Made by a program: the position numbers and the translations under genes. From assembly GCA_020160755.1 (NCBI GenBank), contig JAIUPN010000008.1:1-64000 (forward strand): a DNA stretch of 64,000 nucleotides, read 5' to 3'. This document shows positions 44,801 to 53,891 of the stretch, piece after piece (the stretch's first letter is position 1; every line of letters begins with the position of its first letter). The notes below the pieces were generated by a model, which worked only from the letters and a program-made list of their open reading frames with translations, was not told the DNA's origin and made no database searches. The DNA is from Pseudomonadota bacterium (GTDB taxonomy: Bacteria; Pseudomonadota; Alphaproteobacteria; Sphingomonadales; Sphingomonadaceae).

Positions 44801-45238
44801 ATGGCCAGCGACGAAATCAAGACCAAAGCGACCGGAGCCGGGGTCGGCGATTTCATCGCCGCGGTCCCCGACGCGCGCCGCCGGGACGAAGCCGCGCTGA
44901 TCGACGCGATGCATCGCCGCGTCACCGGTCTCGACCCGAAAATGTGGGGGCCGTCGATCATCGGTTATGGCAGCTATGACTATGTCTATGACAGCGGCCG
45001 GTCGGGAACGATGTGCCGTGCCGGGTTCAGCCCGCGCAAGGCCGCGATGACGCTCTATCTGATGGGCCATTATCTCGACCGTCAGCCCGAAGCCGACGCG
45101 CTGCTCGCGAGGCTCGGCAAATACAGGAACGGCAAGTCGTGCCTTTACATCAACAAGCTTGCCGACGTGGACTTGGAAGTGCTCGAACAGCTCATCGTGC
45201 TGAGCTGGGATGTCATGAACGAAAGATACCCCGGCTGA
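44801..45238 (+). CDS. DUF1801 domain protein
   Basis: A 145-residue cytoplasmic protein of the DUF1801/YdhG-like fold: DFIAAVPDARRRDEAALIDAMHR, GPSIIGYGSYDYVYDSGRSG, FSPRKAAMTLYLM and GKYRNGKSCLYINKLADVDL. Function is unknown; members resemble the iron chaperone-like YdhG fold. GGGAGAG lies before the ATG. The gene faces the next one with 6 nt between the stops. Confidence 0.88.
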   Translation: MASDEIKTKATGAGVGDFIAAVPDARRRDEAALIDAMHRRVTGLDPKMWGPSIIGYGSYDYVYDSGRSGTMCRAGFSPRKAAMTLYLMGHYLDRQPEADALLARLGKYRNGKSCLYINKLADVDLEVLEQLIVLSWDVMNERYPG

Positions 45239-45244
45239 GGCACG

Positions 45245-45871
45245 CTACGGCAGAACCTGCCTCAGATCGTTGAGGCTGCGCACAGCGCGCGGGCGGTTCG
45301 CCTTGCTCGACATCACGACGCTGCCGATCAACAACAAGGCGCTGAAACCCCAGAGGATGCCGGCAAAAATCCTGTCCTGCGTTTCGATCGGCCGGAGAAG
45401 GCCTTGCAGCGTGTCATAGCCGACATAGCTCAGGAACCCGGCCAGCACGACCATCAGCAGCGCATATAGTGCCGATTCCCAGCCTTGCAGCCCGCGCTCG
45501 ACGCGGTCGAAACGCCCGATCCGTTTCATCTCTTCTGCGAGGTGCACGACAAGGCGGCCGTAAATCAGCGTTCCGCCCGACATCGGGCGCAGGACCAGCT
45601 TTCGTTCGCCGTCGCGCCAGATCATGCAGCGATGGAAATCGCGCGCGCGGGTTTTGCCCTGATCGACCGCAGCACGAATGCAACGAATGTCCGCGAGCGG
45701 AATTTCGGCGCGGCCGCGCCGCGAACCGGTCAGGATCAACAGCGGCGCCGCGTCGCCGACAATCCGTGCCTCGACCCGTAGCCCTTTCAGCCCCGCGCGG
45801 CGCAGCGACCAGCAATTGCCCAGCGGGTAGATGCTGAACTCGTCGCGTTTGTCCCAGTCGGCGTCGTCCAT
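45245..45871 (-). CDS. Hypothetical membrane protein
   Basis: A 208-residue protein with a soluble N-terminal domain of ~125 residues with beta pattern (VEARIVGDAAPLLILTGSRR, FHRCMIWRDGERKLVLRPMS) and two hydrophobic helices (about 132-152, 168-188). AAGGAGG precedes the ATG. I do not recognise the family. It lies 61 nt downstream of the CFA synthase-like gene in the same direction. Confidence 0.7.
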   Translation of the reverse strand: MDDADWDKRDEFSIYPLGNCWSLRRAGLKGLRVEARIVGDAAPLLILTGSRRGRAEIPLADIRCIRAAVDQGKTRARDFHRCMIWRDGERKLVLRPMSGGTLIYGRLVVHLAEEMKRIGRFDRVERGLQGWESALYALLMVVLAGFLSYVGYDTLQGLLRPIETQDRIFAGILWGFSALLLIGSVVMSSKANRPRAVRSLNDLRQVLP

Positions 45872-45932
45872 TCGCCCCCTCCTTCACGGCCCGCGCCCTG
45901 ACCGAACTCCGCCGCGCCCGCTATGCCGGCCG

Positions 45933-47180
45933 TCACACGCCGCGTGCGCCGAATGCGCGCTCGGCGTCCGCAAGATAGTCGCGTGTCAGCGGCAGCGCAT
46001 GGCGGCTGCGCGCGAACTGGATCTGGTAATTGCCCATCCCGCCGCTTTCGAACGCCGACGTCGCGCCCGCGAGGTAGAAGGTCCACATGCGAAAGAAGCG
46101 CTCGCCCATCATCCGGGTGATCTCCGCCTCATGCGCAAAAGTCCGGGCGTACCATTGACGCAAGGTCAGCGCATAATGGAGGCGCCATGTCTCGACGTCG
46201 GTGGCGATCAGCCGGCTCTTCTCGCTCGCCGCCAGCGTCTCGCTGAGCGCGGGGATATAGCCGCCGGGAAAGATATATTTGCGCGTGAAGGCGTCGGTCG
46301 ACCCCGGCCTCCCGAAACGCCCGATCGTATGGAGCAGCATCACCCCGTCGGCGGTCATCAGGTTGGCGCAGGCGCGAAAGAAGGTCTCAAAATTGGGCGC
46401 ACCGACATGCTCGAACATGCCGACCGACACGATGCGGTCGAAGCCCCCCACCTCGCGCGCGGCGAGGTCGCGATAGTCGATCAGCTCGAAAGTCACGCGG
46501 TCGGCGACCCCCGCCGCTGCGGCGCGCTCGCGCGCCAGCGCGAGTTGCTGCTCGGACAGCGTGATCCCCAGCACCTCGACCTTTTCGAGTTTCGCGAGCG
46601 TGATCGCCATCCCGCCCCAGCCGCAGCCGATGTCGAGAATGCGCTGCCCCGGAGCGAGCGCCAGTTTCGCGGCGATATGCACCTTCTTCGCCACCTGCGC
46701 TTCCTCCAGCGTCATCCCCGGCCGCGACCAGTAAGCGCAGCTATATTGCATGTCGGCGTCGAGGAAGAGGCGGTAGAGGTCGTTGCCGATGTCGTAATGA
46801 TGCCGGACGTTGGCGCGCGACCGGCGCTGGCGGTTGATCGAGCCGATCCGCGTCTTCGCCCATTCGGCGCGCCGTCCCAGCCATGTCTTGTCGTGCAGCC
46901 GCGCCCCGCGATCCCACGGCGTGTTCATGCGGATGAGGCCGATGAGGTCCATAATGTCCCCCTCGGCCAGCTCCATCTCGCCATCCATGAACGCCTCGGC
47001 GGCGCCGAGGCGCGGGTCGAGGACGATGCGGCGCATTCCCCGGCGGCTGGTGAAGCGGATGGTGACGTCGGGGAAACCGGCCGCCGGATGCCCGAACTCT
47101 TCGCGCGAACCATCGGGCGCGACGACGGCCAGCCGTCCCTGATGAATGATCCGGGAGAGAAACGGACGCAAGATCGACAT
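45933..47180 (-). CDS. Cyclopropane-fatty-acyl-phospholipid synthase family methyltransferase
   Basis: A 415-residue SAM-dependent enzyme (CFA/Mycolic acid synthase family) that methylenates unsaturated acyl chains of phospholipids at the membrane. Motifs: VRHHYDIGNDLYRLFLD, YSCAYW, ILDIGCGWGGMAITLA (SAM site), GITLSEQQLALA, FDRIVSVGMFEHVG and FPGGYIPALSE. The start used is the ATG at 47180; a longer frame runs into the molybdoenzyme gene and is rejected. It has no clear ribosome site. It follows the molybdoenzyme by 38 nt. Confidence 0.92.
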   Translation of the reverse strand: MSILRPFLSRIIHQGRLAVVAPDGSREEFGHPAAGFPDVTIRFTSRRGMRRIVLDPRLGAAEAFMDGEMELAEGDIMDLIGLIRMNTPWDRGARLHDKTWLGRRAEWAKTRIGSINRQRRSRANVRHHYDIGNDLYRLFLDADMQYSCAYWSRPGMTLEEAQVAKKVHIAAKLALAPGQRILDIGCGWGGMAITLAKLEKVEVLGITLSEQQLALARERAAAAGVADRVTFELIDYRDLAAREVGGFDRIVSVGMFEHVGAPNFETFFRACANLMTADGVMLLHTIGRFGRPGSTDAFTRKYIFPGGYIPALSETLAASEKSRLIATDVETWRLHYALTLRQWYARTFAHEAEITRMMGERFFRMWTFYLAGATSAFESGGMGNYQIQFARSRHALPLTRDYLADAERAFGARGV

Positions 47181-47218
47181 TTTACGAACCGAACAACCGG
47201 CACGCGAAAAGGTTGCGA

Positions 47219-47998
47219 TCAGATGCCCGCATACCATTCATAATCGATGCGATCCTCCCAATAACCGCCCTTGCCCGCGCCGATCGCATCGAGGCTGGCG
47301 ACCGCCTCTATATTGGTAAGATATTTGGCGTGCTTGTAGCCGAGCTGGCGCTCGATCCGTAGGCGCAGCGGCGCACCGTTCGCGATCGGCAGCACCGCAT
47401 TGTTGAGCGCCCACGCCATGATCGTCTGCGGGTGCAGCGCGTCGACCATGTCGCAGCTTTCATAATAAAGAGCGTCGCCGATCCGGTCGGCACAGCGAAA
47501 AACGATGTAGCGCGCGCTGTCCTTCACCCCCGCCGCGGCGAGAATGCGGCGGAGCTGCGGCCCGGTCCATTGCCCGATCGCGCTCCATCCCTCGACACAA
47601 TCGTGCCGTGTGATCTGGGTGCGTTGCGGCATCGCGCGAATGTCGGCCAGCGACAGCGACAGCGGCCGTGCGACAAGGCCGGTCACCTTGACACGCCAGT
47701 CGGCAAAGCCGCTCGCCGCGTGCGCCGCATAGGCGGCGCCGGGCGGCAGCTTCGTCCCGTTCGAGCGAAAGGTCGGCGACAGGTCGGCGCGCGTGAATTC
47801 GCGCGCAAGGGCATCGCGGTCCATCAGCACGCGCTGGCTCGCGCGGTTCATCTCCTCGCCCATCGTCAGGATCTTGCGCACCGCCGGCGCCTCGTTGATC
47901 GCGTCGCAGCCGGACAGCAGCGGCAGCGCCCCGGCGGCAGCGACCAGTCCGCCGGCGCGGGCGATCAACCGGCGGCGCGGAAGGATGAGTTCGCTCAT
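47219..47998 (-). CDS. Sulfite-oxidase-family molybdopterin enzyme, predicted Tat lipoprotein
   Basis: A 259-residue molybdopterin-binding oxidoreductase. The N-terminus has a Tat motif (RRRLIARAGG) and a lipobox (LSGC, C31), so it may be a lipid-anchored periplasmic protein. The catalytic Cys is in TRHDCVEGWSAIGQWTGP, followed by YYESCDMVDALHPQT and GYKHAKYLTNIEAV. It is shorter than E. coli MsrP (~330). It could act on sulfoxides or other oxo-compounds. Its start overlaps the end of the cytochrome b gene by 4 nt, so the two form one unit. Confidence 0.88.
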   Translation of the reverse strand: MSELILPRRRLIARAGGLVAAAGALPLLSGCDAINEAPAVRKILTMGEEMNRASQRVLMDRDALAREFTRADLSPTFRSNGTKLPPGAAYAAHAASGFADWRVKVTGLVARPLSLSLADIRAMPQRTQITRHDCVEGWSAIGQWTGPQLRRILAAAGVKDSARYIVFRCADRIGDALYYESCDMVDALHPQTIMAWALNNAVLPIANGAPLRLRIERQLGYKHAKYLTNIEAVASLDAIGAGKGGYWEDRIDYEWYAGI

Positions 47999-48846
47999 CG
48001 TCCGGCACTCGGTTCGGGCGGAAGGCGGAACCAGCCGGTGATCATCGAGCGGACCTCGTTCACCGGCCCGGCGAGCAGCACCATGGCGAGATGGACAACA
48101 AAGAAAGCGACCAGCGCCCAGGCGGCGAGGAAATGGATCGAGCGCGCCGACTGGCGCCCGCCGAACAGATCGAGCAACCAGGGCGCCGACGCGTTCATCC
48201 CCGGCGACATGGTGAGGCCGGTCGCAATCATCAGCGGCAGCAGGACAAAGATGACGCCGATGTAGCTCAGCTTCTGAAGGATATGATAGCGCGCCGCGGC
48301 TGCGCCCTTCGGAAACCGCAGCCGCGCATGATCCTTCACATCGCGCCAGATATGGCGCGGTGCCCATTCGGCGCGGCGGACATACAGATCGCGTTTCAAA
48401 TGCCCGCAGAGCAGGCTCCACAGCATGTAGAGCGTCAGGCTGATCGCGAGCACCCATGCGAACAGGAGGTGCCAGCGGCGCCCGTCGGCGAGGCTGTAGG
48501 TCGTCGGAATCGTCGCCCAGCCGGGAAACGCCCATGTTTGCTCGACACCCTCGGCATCGGTCCAGCGACCGAGCACACCGGTCGTCTCGATCCGCGTTTC
48601 GCCGATGCGCACGAAGCCCGTTTTCGGCGTCGAGCCCACCGCGAGCCAGGCATAATCGGGGTTCGCGCCATATTGCCCCCAATAGAGGCGCGGGTGCGCG
48701 TTGAAGATCATCAACCCGCTCATCAGCAGGATCAGCAGGGTCAGGGCATTGACCCAGTGCCAGATGCGCGCCGGCAACCGGTGGCGATAGACGCGGATCG
48801 GCGATGCGCCTTCCGAAGGAGCGACGGGAGTTTCAGCCTTGGCCAT
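47995..48846 (-). CDS. Cytochrome b561-type membrane partner of the molybdoenzyme
   Basis: A 283-residue integral membrane haem b protein with four or more helices. His residues in RIWHWVNALTLLILLMSG, WHLLFAWVLA, ARYHILQKLSYIG and IHFLAAWALVAFFVVHL would bind two haems. It resembles the cytochrome b subunits of thiosulfate reductase and of molybdoenzymes, and may pass electrons between quinol and the periplasmic enzyme. It overlaps that gene by 4 nt. It follows the acyl-CoA synthetase by 30 nt. Confidence 0.88.
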   Translation of the reverse strand: MAKAETPVAPSEGASPIRVYRHRLPARIWHWVNALTLLILLMSGLMIFNAHPRLYWGQYGANPDYAWLAVGSTPKTGFVRIGETRIETTGVLGRWTDAEGVEQTWAFPGWATIPTTYSLADGRRWHLLFAWVLAISLTLYMLWSLLCGHLKRDLYVRRAEWAPRHIWRDVKDHARLRFPKGAAAARYHILQKLSYIGVIFVLLPLMIATGLTMSPGMNASAPWLLDLFGGRQSARSIHFLAAWALVAFFVVHLAMVLLAGPVNEVRSMITGWFRLPPEPSAGR

Positions 48847-48876
48847 GGTCCCGGTTCGCTCCTTCGCCCCGTCCGG

Positions 48877-50589
48877 TTACGCGACGACCTTTGCCGCATA
48901 TTCCTCGCGATACTGGCTCCGCAAGCTGACCTTGTCGATCTTTTCGCTGCCGAGCTTGGGCAGCGCATCGTTCGACATCCAGATCTGGCACGGGACCTTG
49001 TAGGGCGCGAGCCGCGCGGCAAGGAACGCGATCAGATCGTCGGCGGTCACGCTGCTGCCCGGCTTCATCCATGCGACCGCGCCGACGCATTCGCCGAGCC
49101 GCTCGTCGGGCAGGCCGAACACCGCGCATTCGTTCGTGTCGGGATGCTCGTAGATCGCCGCTTCGACTTCCTGGCAGCTGATATTCTCGCCGCCGCGGAT
49201 GATGATGTCCTTCTTGCGGTCGACGATGAACAGATAGCCGTCCTCGTCGAGATAGCCGAGGTCGCCCGAACGGAAATAGCCATTGTCGAAGAACGCCGCC
49301 TTCGTCGCCGCCTCATTGTTCCAATAGCCTTCGAAATTGCACACCGAACGGATGCACACTTCGCCGACCCCGCCCTGCGCTACCGGATTGCCGTCGTCGT
49401 CGAGGATCGCGAGATCGACGAGCGGCTTCGACGCCGGGCCGGTCGACATCGGCTTGGCGAGGTAATTTTCGTTGATGATACCGCAGCCGACCGCGTTGGT
49501 TTCGGTGAGGCCATAGCCGAGCAGCGGCTTGCCCTCGCCCATCTCGGTCGCGAGGCGCTTCACATGCTCGGGCGGACGCGGCGCGCCGCCGCCGGCGTAG
49601 CTCTTGCACGTCGACAGGTCGTAATTCTGGCGGTTCGGGTGGACGAGAATTTCATAGCTCATCAGCGGCACGCCGACGAAATAATTGACCTGCTCGTCCT
49701 GAATCAGCCGCATCGCCTCTTCGGCATTCCATTTCGGCATCAGCACCAGTTTGCGGCCGAGCGCGAAGCTTTGCAGGAACACCGGAACTTCGGCGGTGAC
49801 GTGGAACAGCGGGGTGCAGATCAAGGTCGCGGGCTGGATGTCCGACATTTGCCCGTCTTCGGTCAGCAGATGCACGATGCTCGCGGTCTGGGTGACATAG
49901 TTGAAGATCGCCTGGCAGATCGCTTCGTGGCGCGAATAGGCACCCTTCGACTGGCCAGTCGAACCCGAAGTGAAAAGGATGGTCGCGAGGTCCTGTCCCG
50001 TGAGGCGCGGAAGTTCGGTCTCCGCACTACCGCCCGCGCCGGTGATCGGCGCAATCGCGCGATCGATCGGCTGCGCGATGTCGAGCGTGATGACCTTCGC
50101 GCCGTGCTGCACCCCCGGCTCTTCGAGCCGCGCCGCGCGCTGGACGTCGGCGATGACAAGCCTGGCCTCGGCGTCGTCGATCCCCGCGGCCAGCTCGCCG
50201 CCCTGCCACCAGCCGTTGAGCAGGGTGGCGCAGCCACCAGCCATCAGGATGCCGATATAGGTGACGCACCAGGCATTGGCGTTGCGCATCGCGAGCCCGA
50301 CGCGGTCGCCGCGCTGGACGCCGTGACCTTCGATCAGCCCCGCCGCGACCTGCCGCGCCGCGCCATAGACCTGCTTGAACGACAGCCGCTCGTCGCCTTC
50401 GACGAGGAAGGTCGCATCGCCATGCATCGCCGCAAAAAATGCGACATAATCGGAAAGATTGGTCGGCGCGTTGGTGATGAAGGGCAACTGCTGACCGAAG
50501 CGTTCGACGGACCCGAGCTGGATCGGCCCACCCGGACCGGTGATCAGATTAAACGCGGCTTCCAGGCGCAAATCGAGCGCTGATGGCAT
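48877..50589 (-). CDS. Acyl-CoA synthetase (AMP-forming)
   Basis: A 570-residue ANL-superfamily enzyme activating a carboxylate to acyl-CoA. Motifs: [20 protein letters not shown] (P-loop, A3), [12 protein letters not shown] (A5), [33 protein letters not shown] (A7/A8 region) and the catalytic Lys in [14 protein letters not shown]. It is of the class seen in fatty acid or aromatic-acid use; the substrate cannot be read off. I chose the ATG at 50589 (GAGGAG upstream). It is divergent from lgt. Confidence 0.93.
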   Translation of the reverse strand: MPSALDLRLEAAFNLITGPGGPIQLGSVERFGQQLPFITNAPTNLSDYVAFFAAMHGDATFLVEGDERLSFKQVYGAARQVAAGLIEGHGVQRGDRVGLAMRNANAWCVTYIGILMAGGCATLLNGWWQGGELAAGIDDAEARLVIADVQRAARLEEPGVQHGAKVITLDIAQPIDRAIAPITGAGGSAETELPRLTGQDLATILFTSGSTGQSKGAYSRHEAICQAIFNYVTQTASIVHLLTEDGQMSDIQPATLICTPLFHVTAEVPVFLQSFALGRKLVLMPKWNAEEAMRLIQDEQVNYFVGVPLMSYEILVHPNRQNYDLSTCKSYAGGGAPRPPEHVKRLATEMGEGKPLLGYGLTETNAVGCGIINENYLAKPMSTGPASKPLVDLAILDDDGNPVAQGGVGEVCIRSVCNFEGYWNNEAATKAAFFDNGYFRSGDLGYLDEDGYLFIVDRKKDIIIRGGENISCQEVEAAIYEHPDTNECAVFGLPDERLGECVGAVAWMKPGSSVTADDLIAFLAARLAPYKVPCQIWMSNDALPKLGSEKIDKVSLRSQYREEYAAKVVA

Positions 50590-50666
50590 CTTGCATCTCT
50601 CCTCTTGGTCTCGCTCGCCTAACCCCTTATGGGGAGGCCTCTCCTGGGGAAGGACCGCGCGACTAT

Positions 50667-51542
50667 ATGTTTCTTTTTGCAACCTTAGCCGAAGCAACGC
50701 AATATGTGAACTTCCACGATCTCATGGGTGAGAACTCCGAGATCGCGTTCAGCGTCTTCGGGCTGCCGATCCGCTGGTATGCGCTCGCCTATCTCGCGGG
50801 AATTTTCGTCGGTTACTGGTATTTGCTGAAGCTGATCGCGCAGCCGGGTGCCCCGATGGCGCGGCGCCATGCCGACGACATGATCTTCTATGCGATGCTC
50901 GGGATCATCCTCGGCGGCCGCCTTGGCTATGTGCTCTTCTATAACCTCGGCAACTATCTCAATAAGCCGCTCGAAATCTTCAAACTGTGGGACGGCGGCA
51001 TGTCGCTCCACGGCGGCGTGATCGGCGTGCTGATCGCGATCTGGTATGTGACGAAGAAGGAAAAACTCAGCTTCCTGCGCTTTTGCGATTATGTCGCGTG
51101 CGTCGTCCCCTTCGGCCTTTTCTTCGGGCGCCTCGCCAATTTCGTGAACGGCGAGCTGTGGGGCCGCGTGACGACCGTACCCTGGGCGATCATCTTTCCC
51201 GATAGCGGATCGGACCTGCCGCGCCACCCTAGTCAGCTTTACGAAGCCGGGCTCGAAGGCCTGTTGATGATGGCGATCCTCGCCTTTTTCTTCTGGCGCA
51301 CCGACGCGCGCTACAAGCCCGGTTTCCTGTTCGGCATGGCAGCGATCATCTACGGTCTCAGCCGCTTTGCGGTCGAGTTCGTGCGCGAACCCGATGTCCA
51401 GCTCGGCACGCTGTCGTGGGGGCTGACGATGGGCCAGACGCTCACCGTGCCGATGCTGCTGATCGGCGTCTGGCTCGTCGCCACCGCGAAGGGCCGCCGC
51501 AAGCGGATCGAGCCGGTGGCCGGACTCGACAGCGTTGCGTGA
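50667..51542 (+). CDS. lgt: Prolipoprotein diacylglyceryl transferase
   Basis: A 291-residue inner-membrane enzyme adding diacylglycerol to the lipobox Cys of prolipoproteins. About seven helices; signature [23 protein letters not shown] (catalytic His region), [13 protein letters not shown] and [10 protein letters not shown]. The ATG at 50667 has GGAAGG upstream; a shorter start at MGENSEI is possible. It heads an operon with midA, a GNAT gene and pgeF; its last 8 nt overlap midA. Confidence 0.95.
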   Translation: MFLFATLAEATQYVNFHDLMGENSEIAFSVFGLPIRWYALAYLAGIFVGYWYLLKLIAQPGAPMARRHADDMIFYAMLGIILGGRLGYVLFYNLGNYLNKPLEIFKLWDGGMSLHGGVIGVLIAIWYVTKKEKLSFLRFCDYVACVVPFGLFFGRLANFVNGELWGRVTTVPWAIIFPDSGSDLPRHPSQLYEAGLEGLLMMAILAFFFWRTDARYKPGFLFGMAAIIYGLSRFAVEFVREPDVQLGTLSWGLTMGQTLTVPMLLIGVWLVATAKGRRKRIEPVAGLDSVA

Positions 51543-52599
51543 CGGATTGCCGAACCCCGAGCAGCTGATAAGCGAAATCGCGACGGCGCGGGCGACGACG
51601 ATCGCCGATTATATGGCGGCGGCGAACGGCCATTATTACGCGACGCGCGACCCGCTCGGCGCCGCAGGCGATTTTACGACGGCGCCCGAAATCAGCCAGA
51701 TGTTCGGCGAGATGGTCGGCGTCTGGATCGCCGACCTGTGGTCGCGCGCGGGCAGCCCGGCGTTTCGTTACGTCGAGCTCGGCCCCGGCCGCGGCACACT
51801 CGCTGCGGATGCGCTGCGGGTTATGGCGCGCTTCGGTTGCACGCCCGCCGGCATCGACCTCGTCGAAACGAGCCCGACGCTGCGTGCCGCCCAGCTTGCG
51901 CGCATACCCAACGCCGAACATCATGACGAGATCGACGCGCTGCCCGACGACGCGCCGCTGATCATCGTCGCGAACGAATTTTTCGACGCGCTGCCGATCC
52001 ATCAATATGTGCGCACCATCGATGGCTGGCGCGAGCGGATGGTCGAACGCCAGGGCGGCGCACTGGCGCCGGTCGCGAACGACACCCCCGCCGACGACGC
52101 CGTACCGGCCGTTCTGCGTGACAAGCCCGAAGGGACGATCGTCGAAACCGCGCCGGTCGCGGCGGCGATCATGCAGCGCTGCGCCTTCCGTCTCGCGCGG
52201 CAGGGGGGCGCGATGCTCGCGATCGACTATGGTTATGGCGGCCCCGCCGCGGGCGACACGTTGCAGGCAGTGAAGGCGCACCGGTTCGTCGATCCCTTTG
52301 CCAACCCCGGCGAGGTCGACCTGACCGCGCATGTCGATTTCACCGCGCTAGCCGCATCGGCGCGATCCGCCGCCGTACCGGCGAGCCCGCTGACGACGCA
52401 GGGCGACTGGCTGCAACGGCTCGGTGTCGACGCGCGGTTGCAATCGCTCGCCGCCGCCGCACCGGCCCGCGCCGACGAACTGAAGGGGCAGCGCGACCGT
52501 CTGGTCGAGCCCCGCGAGATGGGCGATTTGTTCAAGGTGATGGCCTTCACCGCGCCGGGCTGGCCCGCACCCGCAGGATTTACAGGAGACACCGCATGA
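51535..52599 (+). CDS. MidA/NDUFAF7-like SAM-dependent methyltransferase
   Basis: A 354-residue protein of the family that in mitochondria (NDUFAF7/MidA) methylates an Arg of a complex I subunit. The start [37 protein letters not shown], the SAM site [12 protein letters not shown] and [12 protein letters not shown] are all present. The role in complex I assembly in bacteria is inference from the family. It overlaps lgt by 8 nt and the GNAT gene by 4 nt (ATGA). Confidence 0.92.
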   Translation: MRDGLPNPEQLISEIATARATTIADYMAAANGHYYATRDPLGAAGDFTTAPEISQMFGEMVGVWIADLWSRAGSPAFRYVELGPGRGTLAADALRVMARFGCTPAGIDLVETSPTLRAAQLARIPNAEHHDEIDALPDDAPLIIVANEFFDALPIHQYVRTIDGWRERMVERQGGALAPVANDTPADDAVPAVLRDKPEGTIVETAPVAAAIMQRCAFRLARQGGAMLAIDYGYGGPAAGDTLQAVKAHRFVDPFANPGEVDLTAHVDFTALAASARSAAVPASPLTTQGDWLQRLGVDARLQSLAAAAPARADELKGQRDRLVEPREMGDLFKVMAFTAPGWPAPAGFTGDTA

Positions 52600-53114
52600 C
52601 CGCCGTCCAACTGGCCACGCCGGACGATGCCGAGGCGATCGCCGCCTTTGCCGAAGAGTCCTTCACGCATACCTTCGGTCATATCTATGATCCGGCCGAT
52701 CTTGCGCTTTTCCTGTCGAGCTGGAACCCGCCCGACCGCGTGCGCGCGCAGATCACAAGCGACGATCATGACATCGCACTGGTGCGCGGCGACGCGGGCG
52801 CGATCCTTGGCTATATCAAGATGGGCCCGCTCGACTTCGACCTGCCCGAGGACCAGCCGACCGACAATGCCGCCGAACTGCACCAGCTCTACGTCGCCGA
52901 AGCCGCGAAGGGCACCGGCGTCGCGGCGGCGCTGATGGACTGGGGTATCGGCTGGGCGCGCGAGCGCGCCGCCATCCTCTATCTCTCGGTCTTTACCGAA
53001 AACGACCGCGCGCAGGCCTTTTATCGCCGCTATGGCTTCACCGACGTCGGCCGCAACGCCTTTCGCGTCGGCAACCATATCGACGAGGATCGTTTCTTCA
53101 GGCTCGACCTGTGA
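52596..53114 (+). CDS. GNAT-family N-acetyltransferase
   Basis: A 172-residue acetyltransferase. The fold shows in LATPDDAEAIAAFAEESFTHTFG, ELHQLYVAEAAKGTGVAAALMDWGIGW (acetyl-CoA site, Q/R-x-x-G-x-G/A) and ENDRAQAFYRRYGFTDVGR. The substrate (amine, amino acid or protein N-terminus) is unknown. It sits between midA and pgeF with 4-nt overlaps on both sides. Confidence 0.9.
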   Translation: MTAVQLATPDDAEAIAAFAEESFTHTFGHIYDPADLALFLSSWNPPDRVRAQITSDDHDIALVRGDAGAILGYIKMGPLDFDLPEDQPTDNAAELHQLYVAEAAKGTGVAAALMDWGIGWARERAAILYLSVFTENDRAQAFYRRYGFTDVGRNAFRVGNHIDEDRFFRLDL

Positions 53115-53872
53115 CGGCGCCGTTCGTCACCGCACCGTCGCTGGACGGCATCGCGCACGGCTTCTTCGGTCGCCGCGGCGGCGTGTCGGCGGGCGAACTT
53201 GCCTCGCTCAACTGCGGTCTCGGCTCGAATGACGACCCCGCGCTGATTGCTGAAAACCGGCGGCGCGTCGCCGATGCGGTGCTTCCGGGCGCGGCGCTGA
53301 CCGGCGTTTATCAGGTCCATGGCCATCGCTGTGTCATCGTCGATCGCGACACCGACCTGGGCGCGCGGCCGGAGGCCGACGCACTCGCGACGCGGACGCC
53401 GGGCACCTTGCTCGGCATCTTGACCGCCGATTGCGTGCCGGTCCTGTTCGCCGATGCCGAAGCCGGCGTCGTCGGCGCGGCCCATGCGGGCTGGAAGGGC
53501 GCGCTTGCCGGGGTCACCGACGCGACGCTCGACGCGATGGAAAGCCTTGGCGCGCGCCGCACCGATATCGCCGTCGCGATCGGCCCGTGCATCGCCCGCG
53601 CCTCCTACGAAGTCGACGAGGCGTTCGTCGAGCGCTTCCTCGCGGACGATCCCGCGAACGAGCGCTTCTTCGCCGCGGGCAAGCCCGGCCACGCGATGTT
53701 CGACATCGCCGCCTATGTCGCCGCACGGCTCGCCGCGGCGGGCGTGACGCGAATTGCCATCGGCGGGCAGGACACCTATGCCGAGGGGCAAGACTATTTC
53801 AGCTATCGCCGCGCGTGCCACAAAGGAGAAAATTCCTATGGCCGCCAATTGTCGGTGATCGGCCTCAAATAG
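53111..53872 (+). CDS. pgeF: Peptidoglycan editing factor / multi-copper polyphenol oxidase-like (YfiH)
   Basis: A 253-residue DUF152 protein, LACC1/YfiH family, with purine nucleoside phosphorylase/deaminase activity and a peptidoglycan proof-reading role in E. coli. Conserved metal ligands are visible: YQVHGHRCVIVD, LTADCVPVLFAD and AAHAGWKGALAG. The start at 53111 overlaps the GNAT stop by 4 nt. It ends the lgt operon; its place beside lgt fits an envelope link. Confidence 0.93.
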   Translation: MTAPFVTAPSLDGIAHGFFGRRGGVSAGELASLNCGLGSNDDPALIAENRRRVADAVLPGAALTGVYQVHGHRCVIVDRDTDLGARPEADALATRTPGTLLGILTADCVPVLFADAEAGVVGAAHAGWKGALAGVTDATLDAMESLGARRTDIAVAIGPCIARASYEVDEAFVERFLADDPANERFFAAGKPGHAMFDIAAYVAARLAAAGVTRIAIGGQDTYAEGQDYFSYRRACHKGENSYGRQLSVIGLK

Positions 53873-53891
53873 CGCACAAAAGGGGGACGGA

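Noticed and set aside
48091..50583. 830-codon forward ORF opposite the cytochrome b and acyl-CoA synthetase genes
   Set aside because: It spans two well-supported reverse genes and has no recognisable domain.
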